A stretch of DNA of 64,000 nucleotides from Desulfitibacter alkalitolerans DSM 16504 (GTDB taxonomy: Bacteria; Bacillota; DSM-16504; Desulfitibacterales; Desulfitibacteraceae). The first letter of the stretch is position 1. Every line of letters begins with the position of its first letter. Made by a program: the position numbers and the translations under genes. Below the pieces are notes generated by a model, which saw only the letters and a list, made by a program, of their open reading frames with translations, searched no databases and was not told the DNA's origin. Shown in pieces: positions 52,468 to 62,053 of the stretch. The stretch lies in assembly GCF_000620305.1 (NCBI RefSeq), contig NZ_KK211102.1:208504-272503 (forward strand), written 5' to 3'.

Positions 52468-53862
52468 TCACTCCCTGGAGATTTCCTCAAAAAGCCTGCT
52501 GCATATGATATTAAACTCACTTTCCTGTATAGTCCTTACGTCAAATAAAATCCTATCATCTTCAATTCGTGCTAAAATGGCCGGCACGCCCATTCTTAGT
52601 TTCTCCACTAACCCGTTTGCTGAGCCTTTATAAGGCTTTAATGCAACAGCCCATGTAGAAAGTCTGGTTGTTGGTAATGAGCCCCCGCCAGCTTCAGAAT
52701 AGTTTTCAATAATGCTAATCTCTGTCAAGGAGCCAAGTTTTGAATTCATAGCCTCCATAAGTCCTTCAGCCTTTAGCTTTAATGCTTCTTGTGAGATAGT
52801 GAGCATCCTTAATGTGGGATTAGTGTCTACTACATTTTCCTCATATATGTACTCTCGTAAGGTTGCCTCAAGTGCTGCTATGGTCATTTTATCAACACGC
52901 AAGGCCCTGTTTAATGGATTTTTCTTAATAATGTTTATATATTTTTCTTTGCCAATAATAATTCCTGCCTGGGGGCCACCTAAGAGTTTATCTCCACTAA
53001 AGGAAACAATGTCAGCACCACCAGCAACTGATTCCTGAACAGTTGGTTCATCTGTAATGCCAAATTGCTTTAGGCTGACAAGGAACCCGCTTCCCAAATC
53101 CTCCACAACGGGGATGCCATACTTACTGCCCAGGGAGCTCAGCTCTTCAATGGAAACATCTTCAGTAAATCCTAGAATGCGGTAATTGCTTGTATGAACC
53201 TTAAGCAAAAGTGCTGTCTCTTCAGTTATTGCCCTCTCATAATCTGCTGCCCTTGTTTTATTGGTTGTGCCAACCTCTACCAGTCTTGCTCCACTTGCAG
53301 CAAGTATTTCTGGAACACGAAAGGAACCCCCTATTTCCACCAACTGACCCCTTGAAACAATAACCTCTTTTCCTCTGGCAAGGGCCTGGAGAATTAAAAA
53401 TACCGCTGCCGCATTATTATTAACCACTAATGCACCCTCAGCACCTGTAATTCTTGTCAGCAGTCCTTCCACATGGCTGTAGCGGCTGCCCCTTTTTCCC
53501 GTTTCCAGGTTAACTTCCAAATTGGAATATCCATATAAAATATCTCTAACTGCATTTTGGGCTTTTTCACCAAGCAAGGCCCTGCCTAGATTTGTATGTA
53601 AAATTATTCCAGTGGCATTTATTACCCTTCTTAAACTATTAAGAGATTTTCTTTTAAGCAAATCCTTAACCTTTTCTGCTATGAAGCCTTCTGCTGTCAG
53701 AAACTCTTTTCCCTTTCTTACATCCTGGCGTATGGAATTAAGCACTTCTCTTGAACACTCTACTATTAAATTAAATGAATATTCATCTCCTGAACTATTT
53801 TTAATTTCAACAGCCAGATCATTTACTGAAGGAAGATTTCTTAAAATATTTTCTTTATTCAT
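52468..53862 (-). CDS. selA: L-seryl-tRNA(Sec) selenium transferase SelA
   Basis: 464 residues, normal length. It is a PLP enzyme that turns Ser-tRNA-Sec into Sec-tRNA-Sec using selenophosphate. Visible are RRVINATGIILHTNLGRALL, NNNAAAVFLILQALARGKEV, the PLP-Lys in SFSGDKLLGGPQAGII and RALRVDKMTIAALEATLREY. It is the first gene of the selA-selB-tRNA-Sec group; selD is not in the window. Confidence 0.95.
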   Translation of the reverse strand: MNKENILRNLPSVNDLAVEIKNSSGDEYSFNLIVECSREVLNSIRQDVRKGKEFLTAEGFIAEKVKDLLKRKSLNSLRRVINATGIILHTNLGRALLGEKAQNAVRDILYGYSNLEVNLETGKRGSRYSHVEGLLTRITGAEGALVVNNNAAAVFLILQALARGKEVIVSRGQLVEIGGSFRVPEILAASGARLVEVGTTNKTRAADYERAITEETALLLKVHTSNYRILGFTEDVSIEELSSLGSKYGIPVVEDLGSGFLVSLKQFGITDEPTVQESVAGGADIVSFSGDKLLGGPQAGIIIGKEKYINIIKKNPLNRALRVDKMTIAALEATLREYIYEENVVDTNPTLRMLTISQEALKLKAEGLMEAMNSKLGSLTEISIIENYSEAGGGSLPTTRLSTWAVALKPYKGSANGLVEKLRMGVPAILARIEDDRILFDVRTIQESEFNIICSRLFEEISRE

Positions 53863-53919
53863 CTTTTAAGCTCCTTATTTTCTAATAATTAGCTCATTAG
53901 TCTATTAACAAAAATCCTT

Positions 53920-54363
53920 TTATTTTTGGCTTCTAAGGAGTAGGTACAATCCTAGTAAAACGAATATAAAGGGCAGGAACTTTTCCCAACTAATATAGGG
54001 AAACCAGATGTTTATAAATAAGAATGCTCCTACTAATATAAAAATTCCTCCAAGAACTTTGTTAGAGCTAGGCTTTTCCTTATTCGACGTACTATCCTTT
54101 TGTGTCTCTCCCTCAGCCGTTTCTCCATCAATTGCATCTATTCCATTAGTATGTGGAATACTGGCCTTTTCACCGTCTGGCTCCATGGGAATTATCAACC
54201 AGGCTATTATATAAAAAACAACCCCTGTACCACCAAAAAGTGCTGCAGCCACAACTATTAGTCTAATGATAGTACTGTCTACATCCAAATGATTGGCAAT
54301 ACCACCACAGACACCACCAAGAATGTTGTCTGAACTGGACCTGTACAGCTTATTCCTTTGCAT
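53920..54363 (-). CDS. PspC-domain membrane protein with C-terminal helices
   Basis: 147 residues. The PspC domain (LYRSSSDNILGGVCGGIANH, then RLIVVAAALFGGTGVVFYII and IIPMEP) is followed by a charged linker and two more membrane helices (VLGGIFILVGAFLFINIWFP and FIFVLLGLYLLLRS), a LiaF-like layout. Such proteins are linked to membrane-stress signalling. AGGGGAG precedes the start. It pairs with the shorter PspC gene upstream. Confidence 0.85.
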   Translation of the reverse strand: MQRNKLYRSSSDNILGGVCGGIANHLDVDSTIIRLIVVAAALFGGTGVVFYIIAWLIIPMEPDGEKASIPHTNGIDAIDGETAEGETQKDSTSNKEKPSSNKVLGGIFILVGAFLFINIWFPYISWEKFLPFIFVLLGLYLLLRSQK

Positions 54364-54433
54364 ATCATCTCCCCTTAAATATCAATCATAAATCTTCCAT
54401 TTCAAAGGCCAGACCCCTGCTGGGATCAAGTTT

Positions 54434-54625
54434 TTAATTAATCCCCCTAGCAGGTATTATAATCCATGCTATTAAATATAGCAAAATACCTGATCCGCCA
54501 ACCAACACCAGGGCTACCCACAATAATCTAATTATTGTTGAGTCAATTTGAAAATACTCCCCAAGGCCTCCACATACCCCACCCACCATTTTATCTGTTT
54601 CTGACCGGTATATTTTGTTAGCCAC
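54434..54625 (-). CDS. Short PspC-domain protein
   Basis: 63 residues from GTG 54625 (VANKIYRSETDKMVGGVCGG), chosen because GGGGGTG lies seven bases upstream; longer in-frame starts to 54691 lack a ribosome site and run into a hairpin. It consists of only the PspC domain with two membrane helices. Confidence 0.8.
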   Translation of the reverse strand: MANKIYRSETDKMVGGVCGGLGEYFQIDSTIIRLLWVALVLVGGSGILLYLIAWIIIPARGIN

Positions 54626-54694
54626 TTTATACACCCCCATTTTCATAAAGAAAACTTGGCTTTTGTGAAATTTATATTTTCGATAGTACAATAT

Positions 54695-54717
54695 AGGACA
54701 CCTAACAAAGGTGTCCT
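54695..54717. terminator. Hairpin between DUF4349 and PspC genes
   Basis: A perfect 9-bp inverted repeat AGGACACCT/AGGTGTCCT with a 5-base loop, 45 bases after the DUF4349 stop. Confidence 0.65.
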
Positions 54718-54763
54718 ATAGATTAGCTTCTGTTAATAAGAATACCATAAAAGGCTACAGTTA

Positions 54764-55666
54764 TTATATGCTAGTTTGATTTTTTTTCTTTCTTTTTTTA
54801 AGATGCCATAACCCAAAGCCTGCAATGCCCAGAGGGATTAAAACAGGAATTGAACCTATTAGAAACACGATTATATTGCTTGCTAGAGATATCATGCTGT
54901 TAACATTTTTGGTAAAAGCGCTTATCCCCTTTTGCCAAACTCCAGAAAAACCAGTTGGGTCAATTCTTGTCTCCGACACCTTCACCTGCTGCAGATAAAC
55001 CCTTATAGTGGAAAATGCAACCATGTTTGATAAATACTTCAATTCTCCCTCAAGGACCTCTATCTCACTCCTTATGATTCTAAGCTCCTTGCGTATATTT
55101 AATACGTCTTCCACCCTGCTGGCCTTATTTAAGATGCCCAGGATGCTTTCCTCTTCTGCTTTTAAAACCCTCAACCTTGCCTCTAGATCTATAAACTGCG
55201 TTGTAACATCGTCCATATATACTCTTCTGTTTTTAACAGTGCCTTTTTCCTCAAGGAAGGCAACAAACTCTTGAAATTCTGATGCCGGCACCCTTAATAC
55301 CATATTAGCCCAAGCACTATCTGTACTATACCTCCCAGTATTGCTTTCTGCCAAAAACCCCCCAACCATGGCAACTTGTCTTTCGATTTCTTTAATAATC
55401 TCTTCCAAATTTTCAACATCAATATTTAACTCAGCATTTTGGATAATTTTTCTGTTATCCAAGTCACCTACAATGTTTTTACCTTCTTCAGCAGCTGCCT
55501 GATCACGGTAAGCCCCTTCTGAAGGTGCACTTCCAGAAGAAGAATATGCTATCTCAAAAGAAGGCCCACTATCAGCTGCCTCCTTTTTTGCACCGCCACA
55601 GGCAACAATGGAAAGGCTTATTACTAGACACAGGACAATTATTAATGTTTTTTTCACAATATACAT
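54764..55666 (-). CDS. DUF4349 lipoprotein
   Basis: 300 residues. A lipoprotein signal (IIVLCLVISLSIVACGG) is followed by the DUF4349 domain (NAELNIDVENLEEIIKEIER, GGFLAESNTGRYS, ANMVLRVPASEFQEFVAFLE), a coiled coil (residues about 175-215) and a C-terminal membrane helix with basic tail. It is membrane-anchored on the outside, with both lipid and helix. Function unknown. GGGGATG precedes the start. Confidence 0.85.
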   Translation of the reverse strand: MYIVKKTLIIVLCLVISLSIVACGGAKKEAADSGPSFEIAYSSSGSAPSEGAYRDQAAAEEGKNIVGDLDNRKIIQNAELNIDVENLEEIIKEIERQVAMVGGFLAESNTGRYSTDSAWANMVLRVPASEFQEFVAFLEEKGTVKNRRVYMDDVTTQFIDLEARLRVLKAEEESILGILNKASRVEDVLNIRKELRIIRSEIEVLEGELKYLSNMVAFSTIRVYLQQVKVSETRIDPTGFSGVWQKGISAFTKNVNSMISLASNIIVFLIGSIPVLIPLGIAGFGLWHLKKRKKKNQTSI

Positions 55667-55763
55667 CCCCTATCTTTTATTATGTTCAAGTTTTATCAGT
55701 TAACATTGTTCTCCTAAACAAATAGACGAAAAACAGGGGGATCATGTTCCAAGCAAGAGCTGA

Positions 55764-56948
55764 TTAAATATATCTTATAGTGTCTTCACCCTTTGTTAGC
55801 TGCTCGAACCCTTTTTTTAATACTAAATAGGTGTTTTCAACACCCACAACTCCCATGCCAGGAAAGATAAACTTAGGCTCTAAGGCTATGACCATACCAC
55901 TTTTGAGCTCTATCTCAAAGCCTTTGGCAATTACAGGCCATTCATTTACTTCCAAACCTATACCATGGCCTATAAAGGGCACCCCCTTTGGATATCCCAT
56001 AAAGTAGTCCCTTAGCCCTGATTTTTCAACTATACTTATACTACTATCATATAGATATCTGCCATTTATTCCTTCTTTCAAGCTGTCCTGCAGCATGCTT
56101 TGAATCTCCATGGATACATCTGCAGCCTTTTCCACAATAGGCGGCAGTTCGCCTAGAATAAAGGATCTGCTCTGGTCCACTAGATATCCTGTATAGTTGC
56201 CAACATAGTCTATGTAAATGGGCTCCCCCTTCTTAATTAAAGCCCCACTAACTCCCTGGGGGAAGGTTGGGTGTGAGCCTGCTCCAACTGTAGCCATAAC
56301 GTCATAGGGCCCGGAGGCAGCCCCAGCTGCACCTACTAATGCATGGCCGAAATAGAACTCTACATTAAACCCTCTAAATCTGGTGTATCCCAGGTGTCCA
56401 ATTTTTCTGGCATATCCTTCTATAGCACCTGCAAGCTCTCTATCTGACATTCCCTCTTTAATAGCTGAACCAATATATTTAAAAACCTCTCCATGCTTTG
56501 TCCCTGACTCTCTTATTAGTGAGATCTCATATTCCGATTTAATCATACGAAGATCTCTGATCATGACAGACACATCCACTATTTCAGAACCCTCCAACAC
56601 CTTTTTATAAAAAAAGTAACTATTTGCTGGTAAAACGTCCAACTCCATGGCAATTCTACCATTTATTTTCAAGTCATGTTCAGCTAATACTTGTGGTATC
56701 TCCTTAGGGCTATTAAGTAATGTTATATATTCTAATGGAGATTCGTCCATTGCTTTTTCCAAGGTTTTTTTGACCATCAGCAAGGGTTTTCCTTCAGACG
56801 GCACATATAAATGACACTGCTGGCCGCTTCCTGAAAAGTAATAAACATTAGTTCTTTCAGTGAGCAGTACACCTGTAAGCTCTGATTCTCTTATTTTATG
56901 CTGGAGCTTAATAATTCTATCATTTATTTCCCTGGAGAAGTCATTCAT
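55764..56948 (-). CDS. M24-family Xaa-Pro peptidase-like protein
   Basis: 394 residues. An N-terminal creatinase-like domain is followed by the pita-bread fold: FYFGHALVGAAGAASGPYD, PIYIDYVGNYTGYLVDQSRS (metal Asp residues), GHGIGLEVNEWPVIAKG and ALEPKFIFPGMGVVGVENTY (metal Glu residues). Most metal ligands of the M24 family are recognisable. It probably cleaves X-Pro dipeptides or acts on a related substrate in the cytoplasm. It stands alone. Confidence 0.87.
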   Translation of the reverse strand: MNDFSREINDRIIKLQHKIRESELTGVLLTERTNVYYFSGSGQQCHLYVPSEGKPLLMVKKTLEKAMDESPLEYITLLNSPKEIPQVLAEHDLKINGRIAMELDVLPANSYFFYKKVLEGSEIVDVSVMIRDLRMIKSEYEISLIRESGTKHGEVFKYIGSAIKEGMSDRELAGAIEGYARKIGHLGYTRFRGFNVEFYFGHALVGAAGAASGPYDVMATVGAGSHPTFPQGVSGALIKKGEPIYIDYVGNYTGYLVDQSRSFILGELPPIVEKAADVSMEIQSMLQDSLKEGINGRYLYDSSISIVEKSGLRDYFMGYPKGVPFIGHGIGLEVNEWPVIAKGFEIELKSGMVIALEPKFIFPGMGVVGVENTYLVLKKGFEQLTKGEDTIRYI

Positions 56949-57074
56949 TCACCTTCTACCCCCTCTAGCATTCTAATTGTCATGTTTTATAGATAATGCT
57001 TTGAATATAATAGCACAATTTGGGGCAAATGTTCAATTTTTGGGGCAAAAAAGGAGCATTCACTATGAATACTC

Positions 57075-58082
57075 CTATGGGTTCACAAAGTTTATATATT
57101 CTGGCCGTGCTATGGGTCTGGAGATGTCTGTGCCTTCTGGAAGATAATTTGAATAGTCACCTTCTATTAATATTTGTACCCAATCTACCCCATCTATACT
57201 TGTTAGGGTAAACAGTATGGATTTAACGAGCAATACCTCTGCTGCTGCTCCTCCCCCATAGCCCATAACTTCCTTGCTTAAATCAATTGTAGCCATTTTA
57301 TCTTCAGAATCATAATCAACCTTTCTAAGTTTGGTTCCAGACCAAATTGTCTTTACTAAATCACTATTTAAAGGGGGGCCTTTTACTAACTCCTGCATGG
57401 CACTCTCAACCATCTGGCTTATGGTACTATTTTTGTTTACAGCAAAACCAACAGGTATTAAGTATAAAGCATTGGGATCTGAGAAATATACATGCAACAG
57501 CTTATCTTCATCATTTATATTACTTAAGGAATTTATGTAGGCTGGTCGTTCAAAGGGCTTATCCAGCTTAAATCCATTAATCTCTTCAATGACCTTTCCT
57601 TCAACTAAGAATTGTACCGTCTCCACCTCTTGAAACTCAGTTACAGTTAAAACTAAAGAATTAATTGCCATCTCAATATCTTCATACTCTTCAAAGTTTT
57701 TAAAGTGACTGGTCAAATCTATATATGCAATATTTCTCCTAATATATATGTCTTTCAACTTGGTATCTTCCGGAGTAGTACTAGATAAAAGCCAGTCCCC
57801 TGGGCCTGCTAAAACCTTTTCCACTGAAACTTTAGCTGCTTCCTTGGTAGGCTTTATAGGAAGAGTGATTGGGATGAGATATCTTCCATTCTCACTAGCG
57901 AAATAAACAAGCACTGTATCCTTTTCATTGTTTAAAACGAGGGGGCGGCTTTCAATAGTAGTACTTGCTGTTGTCTCGTTATCCCCAGCATCCTTTTTTG
58001 AGCTATTTTGTCCACAACCAACCAATAAAGCGGCCATCAATAAAAGGACAATTATAACTTTTAACCTAATATACATTTTCAT
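57075..58082 (-). CDS. GerMN-domain lipoprotein
   Basis: 335 residues from MKMYIRLKVIIVLLLMAALL then VGCGQ, a lipoprotein signal. The start was chosen because AAAGGAGAT lies three bases upstream of ATG 58082. Two GerMN (sporulation/germination) domains follow (VLVYFASENGRYLIPITLPI... and LLHVYFSDPNALYLIPVGFA...), with the typical LVLTVTEFQEVETVQFLVEG and LFTLTSIDGVDWVQILIEGD ends. It is similar in build to GerM, required for the sporulation channel. It supports a spore-forming host. Confidence 0.88.
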   Translation of the reverse strand: MKMYIRLKVIIVLLLMAALLVGCGQNSSKKDAGDNETTASTTIESRPLVLNNEKDTVLVYFASENGRYLIPITLPIKPTKEAAKVSVEKVLAGPGDWLLSSTTPEDTKLKDIYIRRNIAYIDLTSHFKNFEEYEDIEMAINSLVLTVTEFQEVETVQFLVEGKVIEEINGFKLDKPFERPAYINSLSNINDEDKLLHVYFSDPNALYLIPVGFAVNKNSTISQMVESAMQELVKGPPLNSDLVKTIWSGTKLRKVDYDSEDKMATIDLSKEVMGYGGGAAAEVLLVKSILFTLTSIDGVDWVQILIEGDYSNYLPEGTDISRPIARPEYINFVNP

Positions 58083-58203
58083 GCTATCTCCTTTAACTAT
58101 AAAGCCTGTCTGATTATACTTCGGCGCCAATACAATATTTCCTGCTAAATTACTAAAGGGATTAATTGTTATTATATGGTAATATTTTGAAATTATTTCA
58201 TAA

Positions 58204-59250
58204 TTATTTAAGTATTTTACAGCTTTGCTTAATCTGTTTATAAAGAACAGCCAAGATGATAAGTGCTCCTACATAACCAAACACCGGATAAAAATGTCCT
58301 ATTAGATTACCAAATCCTAAAACTGATATTGGCAGAGCCATGAATACAATTGCAATAGATAGGTTGTTTTGTTTCATTCTAAATAATGAACCAACTCTTG
58401 TAATTAATCCAAATCCATTGGCAACTGCAGTTGTTAGCATAGCACTAAGCATTGCCAATGCATACAAAAAGCTTAGCCTGCTGTCAAGGCCTTCAGTTAA
58501 ATACAGCATAGGAATTTCTGTGGTTAGTATTTCTGGCCAAAACAACTGCATTGCATACACCATGATAAGTCCAATGATTCCTAAAAGAACTCCACCAAAA
58601 AGAAATCCTTTAATCCCAGCCTTTAACTTATAGTGATCTATTGAGGTAATGATTACTAAGCTTGTTACCATATTATATGAAACATATAATAGAAGGGCTA
58701 TTCCCCATTGCTTACCAATCAAGGGATTCTCACCAGCCTGGAAAACCTCTTTTTGTGCAAACCCTATGCTTGCAAAACTTACTAATATTGTTATTATAAT
58801 CAGCATGGGAATTAAAATAGAGTTGATACCAAGTACACCTCTTTCCCCTTTAAATAAAGCAATTAATACTATTACACTAGAAACAATAATACCAACATAA
58901 TAATTGACAAATAGTTTTTCCTGAAGGACGGCAGCACAGCCTGCTAACATTATACCAAGGCCCATAAAAATGGAGATTGTGATCCATATATCCACAATTA
59001 GCCCTATTTTATTGCCAAGAACCTTAATTAAGAAAGTCTGGTATCCATGTATTTTGTTTTTTATTACTATCTGGCATATGAAATAACCCATGAGTGCAAA
59101 GGCTGTACCTGAAAGGAAAACACCTATTAACCCATAAAAACCGAAGATTACAAAAAACTGCATAAGCTCTTGTCCTGATGCAAAACCAGCACCCACAATA
59201 GCTCCTATATATGTAGTGGCTAGTTGAAAGCTAAGGACCTTTTTGTTCAA
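58204..59250 (-). CDS. YkvI-like membrane protein
   Basis: 348 residues with about ten membrane helices. It starts at TTG 59250, preceded by GGAGGGGG. The opening VLSFQLATTYIGAIVGAGFA then SGQELMQFFVIFGFYG is typical of YkvI proteins, an APC-superfamily branch often found in spore formers. The transported solute is unknown. It is divergent from the YyaC gene. Confidence 0.82.
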   Translation of the reverse strand: MNKKVLSFQLATTYIGAIVGAGFASGQELMQFFVIFGFYGLIGVFLSGTAFALMGYFICQIVIKNKIHGYQTFLIKVLGNKIGLIVDIWITISIFMGLGIMLAGCAAVLQEKLFVNYYVGIIVSSVIVLIALFKGERGVLGINSILIPMLIIITILVSFASIGFAQKEVFQAGENPLIGKQWGIALLLYVSYNMVTSLVIITSIDHYKLKAGIKGFLFGGVLLGIIGLIMVYAMQLFWPEILTTEIPMLYLTEGLDSRLSFLYALAMLSAMLTTAVANGFGLITRVGSLFRMKQNNLSIAIVFMALPISVLGFGNLIGHFYPVFGYVGALIILAVLYKQIKQSCKILK

Positions 59251-59354
59251 ATTTACCCCCTCCAATATTTATGTGATTTTTAGTAACGTTGTATAAAACT
59301 GCCCATAAATACATATACTATAATTATTATTGTAGTAAGGTGGGGGGTACTTTA

Positions 59355-59981
59355 ATGACAACTTTATTAAGAAATTTATTAAATAGAGAGCTGCAGGAGC
59401 CTCCTGATAAAATAGTGCACCATATAGATGATGAAAACCTCACTTATAAGGCGGCCAACCAATTAGCTTCATATTTAATAACCTTAGATCCCCAGTTAGA
59501 TCGACCAATTGTGGTGGTTAATATTGGAACCGATAGGTCTACCGGTGATAGTCTTGGCCCATTGGTAGGATCATTTTTAAAAGAAAGACAGAGCTTAATA
59601 CCAAACATTCATGTTTATGGTACCCTGGATGAACCGGTCCATGCAACAAATATAGTACGATATATGGAAGATATAATGGAGACCCACACAAATCCCATAA
59701 TCATAGCTGTTGACGCGTGCCTGGGACAGGCAAAAAATGTGGGCAATTTAAATTTAGGTATTGGCCCTGTCAAACCTGGTGCTGGTGTTAAAAAGGAATT
59801 ACCATATGTAGGACATATTTACATGACCGGCACTGTCAATGTAGGTGGTTATCTTGAGTATTTAGTTTTACAAAACACCAGGCTTAACCTGGTAATGAAG
59901 CTGGCAAAATCTATTTCTGATACAATTTACAAAGCTTATTATAAAGTTCAAGCCAAAAAAAACGAGGTGCCTTCACATTAG
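59355..59981 (+). CDS. yyaC: YyaC-like spore protease family protein
   Basis: 208 residues from ATG 59355 after GGTGGGGGG; longer upstream frames lack a ribosome site. The family core is PIVVVNIGTDRSTGDSLGPL, HVYGTLDEPVHATNI, IIAVDACLGQAKNVG and PVKPGAGVKKELPYVG, the GPR-like fold of YyaC. In Bacillus it is sporulation-associated and lies near the origin. It ends at a bidirectional terminator. Confidence 0.9.
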   Translation: MTTLLRNLLNRELQEPPDKIVHHIDDENLTYKAANQLASYLITLDPQLDRPIVVVNIGTDRSTGDSLGPLVGSFLKERQSLIPNIHVYGTLDEPVHATNIVRYMEDIMETHTNPIIIAVDACLGQAKNVGNLNLGIGPVKPGAGVKKELPYVGHIYMTGTVNVGGYLEYLVLQNTRLNLVMKLAKSISDTIYKAYYKVQAKKNEVPSH

Positions 59982-59987
59982 GCACCT
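59965..59987. terminator. Bidirectional terminator between yyaC and HD genes
   Basis: AGGTGCC/GGCACCT hairpin; the yyaC stop codon lies in its loop. T-rich on the right and A-rich on the left. Confidence 0.8.
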
Positions 59988-59990
59988 TTA

Positions 59991-60656
59991 TTACAATACT
60001 TTAGTATCATTTATTATTAATTCAAAGGAACATTTAAGATAATCGGCAGCCCTTCTACACAGGACCATTTTAGTAATGAAAATCTCGAAGTATCCCATTA
60101 CTGAGGATATTTCCTGATCAATCAAAATGCTTAAGGTAATTAACCTTTTACTTTTATCTACTGTTAATTGGGTCTGTTCCACTGCATAGTTTACCCTGTC
60201 CCTAGGTTTAAAAGTTGATATGTCTGCCTTTCTAACCCTTTCCCTATTAACATCAGATTTATCAGCAATGAGTACAGCCGCTGATACTGAATTGACGGAA
60301 AATCCTCCACTATTTTCTTCATGATTGCCAATGGCTCCTAGAATTACTGATATCCCAACCTCGTCAAGGTTAATTTTTTTTAAAAAGGGCAGGACAAGAA
60401 ATGAGCCTGCCCTTCCATGTTCATACCTGTTAACTATATTGCCAATATCGTGTAAATACCCTGCTATTTGACCTAAACAACATGTATATTCGTCAAATTC
60501 TAGACCCCTTAATATTTCGATAGTCCTTTGGGAAACTATCTCTGCATGCCGTTGACTATGCTCTAAAGCACCCATTTCTCCTAAAAACTCGTGGCAATTT
60601 TTAAGATAGGTATTTATACTAGAATCATTACAAACTGCTGTCTGAAAATTCATCAT
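59991..60656 (-). CDS. HD-domain phosphohydrolase
   Basis: 221 residues. Metal ligands are H in EHSQRHAEIVSQR, HD in IAGYLHDIGNIV and H/D in AIGNHEENSGGFSVNSVSAA then VLIADKSD. A C-terminal region resembles that of HD-GYP-less phosphohydrolases of Clostridia. It probably cleaves a nucleotide or phosphoester. Same strand as the phosphosulfolactate synthase-like gene upstream. Confidence 0.82.
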   Translation of the reverse strand: MMNFQTAVCNDSSINTYLKNCHEFLGEMGALEHSQRHAEIVSQRTIEILRGLEFDEYTCCLGQIAGYLHDIGNIVNRYEHGRAGSFLVLPFLKKINLDEVGISVILGAIGNHEENSGGFSVNSVSAAVLIADKSDVNRERVRKADISTFKPRDRVNYAVEQTQLTVDKSKRLITLSILIDQEISSVMGYFEIFITKMVLCRRAADYLKCSFELIINDTKVL

Positions 60657-60704
60657 TAACCTTTACCAACCCTTTTCTTATCTTCTGCTTTTGAAACTGT
60701 CCCA

Positions 60705-61547
60705 TCAACTGGATATAGCATGTAGTTTGTTGGAGATAATATAGTTTCTTAGGGTATCTCCTCTCAGTCCAACCCTTAAAGCCTCCAATGACATGACATC
60801 TCCGGGATGTATGTTACCTAGATTAACATTAGTTCCTAGTCTAATTATCAATTCCTGTTGTTGGTTTTTCTGAGGAGCTTCCCATAAAATCTTATTTACA
60901 TCTGAAATGGAATTTAAAATTCCTTCTAATTCCTTTTCTCTTATTTTACCCTGTTCATCATAGATTACTACACCCTTGCCTGATTCTCTCCCTTCAACAA
61001 TAACTTTGTGTGCCCCCCATTCAATATCAAGATTTATCTGTTCTAAAATATCGGTATTTGACAGTTCATCACGGGCGTCTTTTTTCCCAACTTCACTTAA
61101 TACTTTAAAGTCCATGTCTAATGCTTTTTCTATTGCACTTTTTCTCACACTTCTGCTCATATTAATAGTCCCGTCAGATACCTCAATACAACTATAACCC
61201 AAACTTTTTGCCTTTTCCAAATACACATCTAGTTTACCCTGTAGTACAGCCACTTCCAAGAAAGTTCCACCGGGATAAATATCTATTCCCATTGATCTTA
61301 CCAGCTTTATCTTTTTCTGCAGTACATCCCCTGTGTAGAGTGCAGATGTTCCAAAGCCTAGTTTAACAAAATCAATATACTGTCCGGAGGTTTCAAGTGT
61401 ATCTGCTAGTTCAGATAACCCCAGGCCCTTATCAATTATCATGGTAAAGCCATTTTCCCTGGGCTTTTGCTTTCTTTCTGATAGTGGAAATTCAACTATT
61501 CCATCCCAGCCTTCTCTCCTTATACTCAATTGCCTCATCTCCCCCAA
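60705..61547 (-). CDS. Phosphosulfolactate synthase-like protein (ComA family)
   Basis: 280 residues. The TIM-barrel shows FTMIIDKGLGLSELADTLET, YIDFVKLGFGTSALYTGDVL, YPGGTFLEVAVLQGKLDVYL and WGAHKVIVEGRESGKGVVIY, then LGTNVNLGNIHPGDVMSLEA. ComA adds sulfite to phosphoenolpyruvate in coenzyme M synthesis; relatives (YitD) make sulfolactate in Bacillus spores. ComB/ComC are not adjacent, so a sporulation or sulfonate role is as likely as coenzyme M synthesis. Confidence 0.85.
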   Translation of the reverse strand: MGEMRQLSIRREGWDGIVEFPLSERKQKPRENGFTMIIDKGLGLSELADTLETSGQYIDFVKLGFGTSALYTGDVLQKKIKLVRSMGIDIYPGGTFLEVAVLQGKLDVYLEKAKSLGYSCIEVSDGTINMSRSVRKSAIEKALDMDFKVLSEVGKKDARDELSNTDILEQINLDIEWGAHKVIVEGRESGKGVVIYDEQGKIREKELEGILNSISDVNKILWEAPQKNQQQELIIRLGTNVNLGNIHPGDVMSLEALRVGLRGDTLRNYIISNKLHAISS

Positions 61548-61619
61548 TAAAGATTTTTACATACTACCAGTAGATTTAGTTCTGCATTTAATGTATGCTG
61601 CCAAAGGGAAAATGTGCAT

Positions 61620-61655
61620 AAAAAATGACCACCTTGGGAAAAGGGGATGGTCATC
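61620..61655 (-). terminator. Terminator after the bactofilin gene
   Basis: GATGACCATCC/GGTGGTCAT hairpin followed on the minus strand by T6, 20-50 bases after the bactofilin stop. Confidence 0.8.
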
Positions 61656-61673
61656 TCAGATATTTAATATGCT

Positions 61674-62042
61674 TTACTTTTTGTCATGCCCTGTGGTTTT
61701 TGCCATTTGGCAGGACCCTTGAAATACCGCACCATCATCTATAATAAGAGAACCAGTAGATATATCTCCTTCTAGCTTTCCGGAAGAAGCAATCTCAAGT
61801 TTACCGGAAACACTTACATTACCTTTAATAACCCCAGCAACCAAGAGATTTCTTGCCTTTAATCCTGCTGCCACGAAGCCATTTTCACCTATAACAACGT
61901 CTCCCTGGCAATCAATTTCTCCTTCAACCTTACCATCAATTCTTAAGGTGCCATGAGCCTTCAAATTACCTTGAAAATTCGTATCCTTTCCTACAATGGT
62001 ATCCACTTTATCCATATTTACTGTTTCTTTTTTGCTAAACAT
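61674..62042 (-). CDS. Bactofilin (polymer-forming cytoskeletal protein)
   Basis: 122 residues of right-handed beta-helix repeats: DTIVGKDTNFQGNLKAHGTL, RIDGKVEGEIDCQGDVVIGE, LKARNLLVAGVIKGNVSVSG. Normal length. Bactofilins polymerise without nucleotide and place peptidoglycan-modifying enzymes; the M23 peptidase gene directly upstream (12 bases) fits that role. Confidence 0.93.
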   Translation of the reverse strand: MFSKKETVNMDKVDTIVGKDTNFQGNLKAHGTLRIDGKVEGEIDCQGDVVIGENGFVAAGLKARNLLVAGVIKGNVSVSGKLEIASSGKLEGDISTGSLIIDDGAVFQGSCQMAKTTGHDKK

Positions 62043-62053
62043 TTAATCACCCT

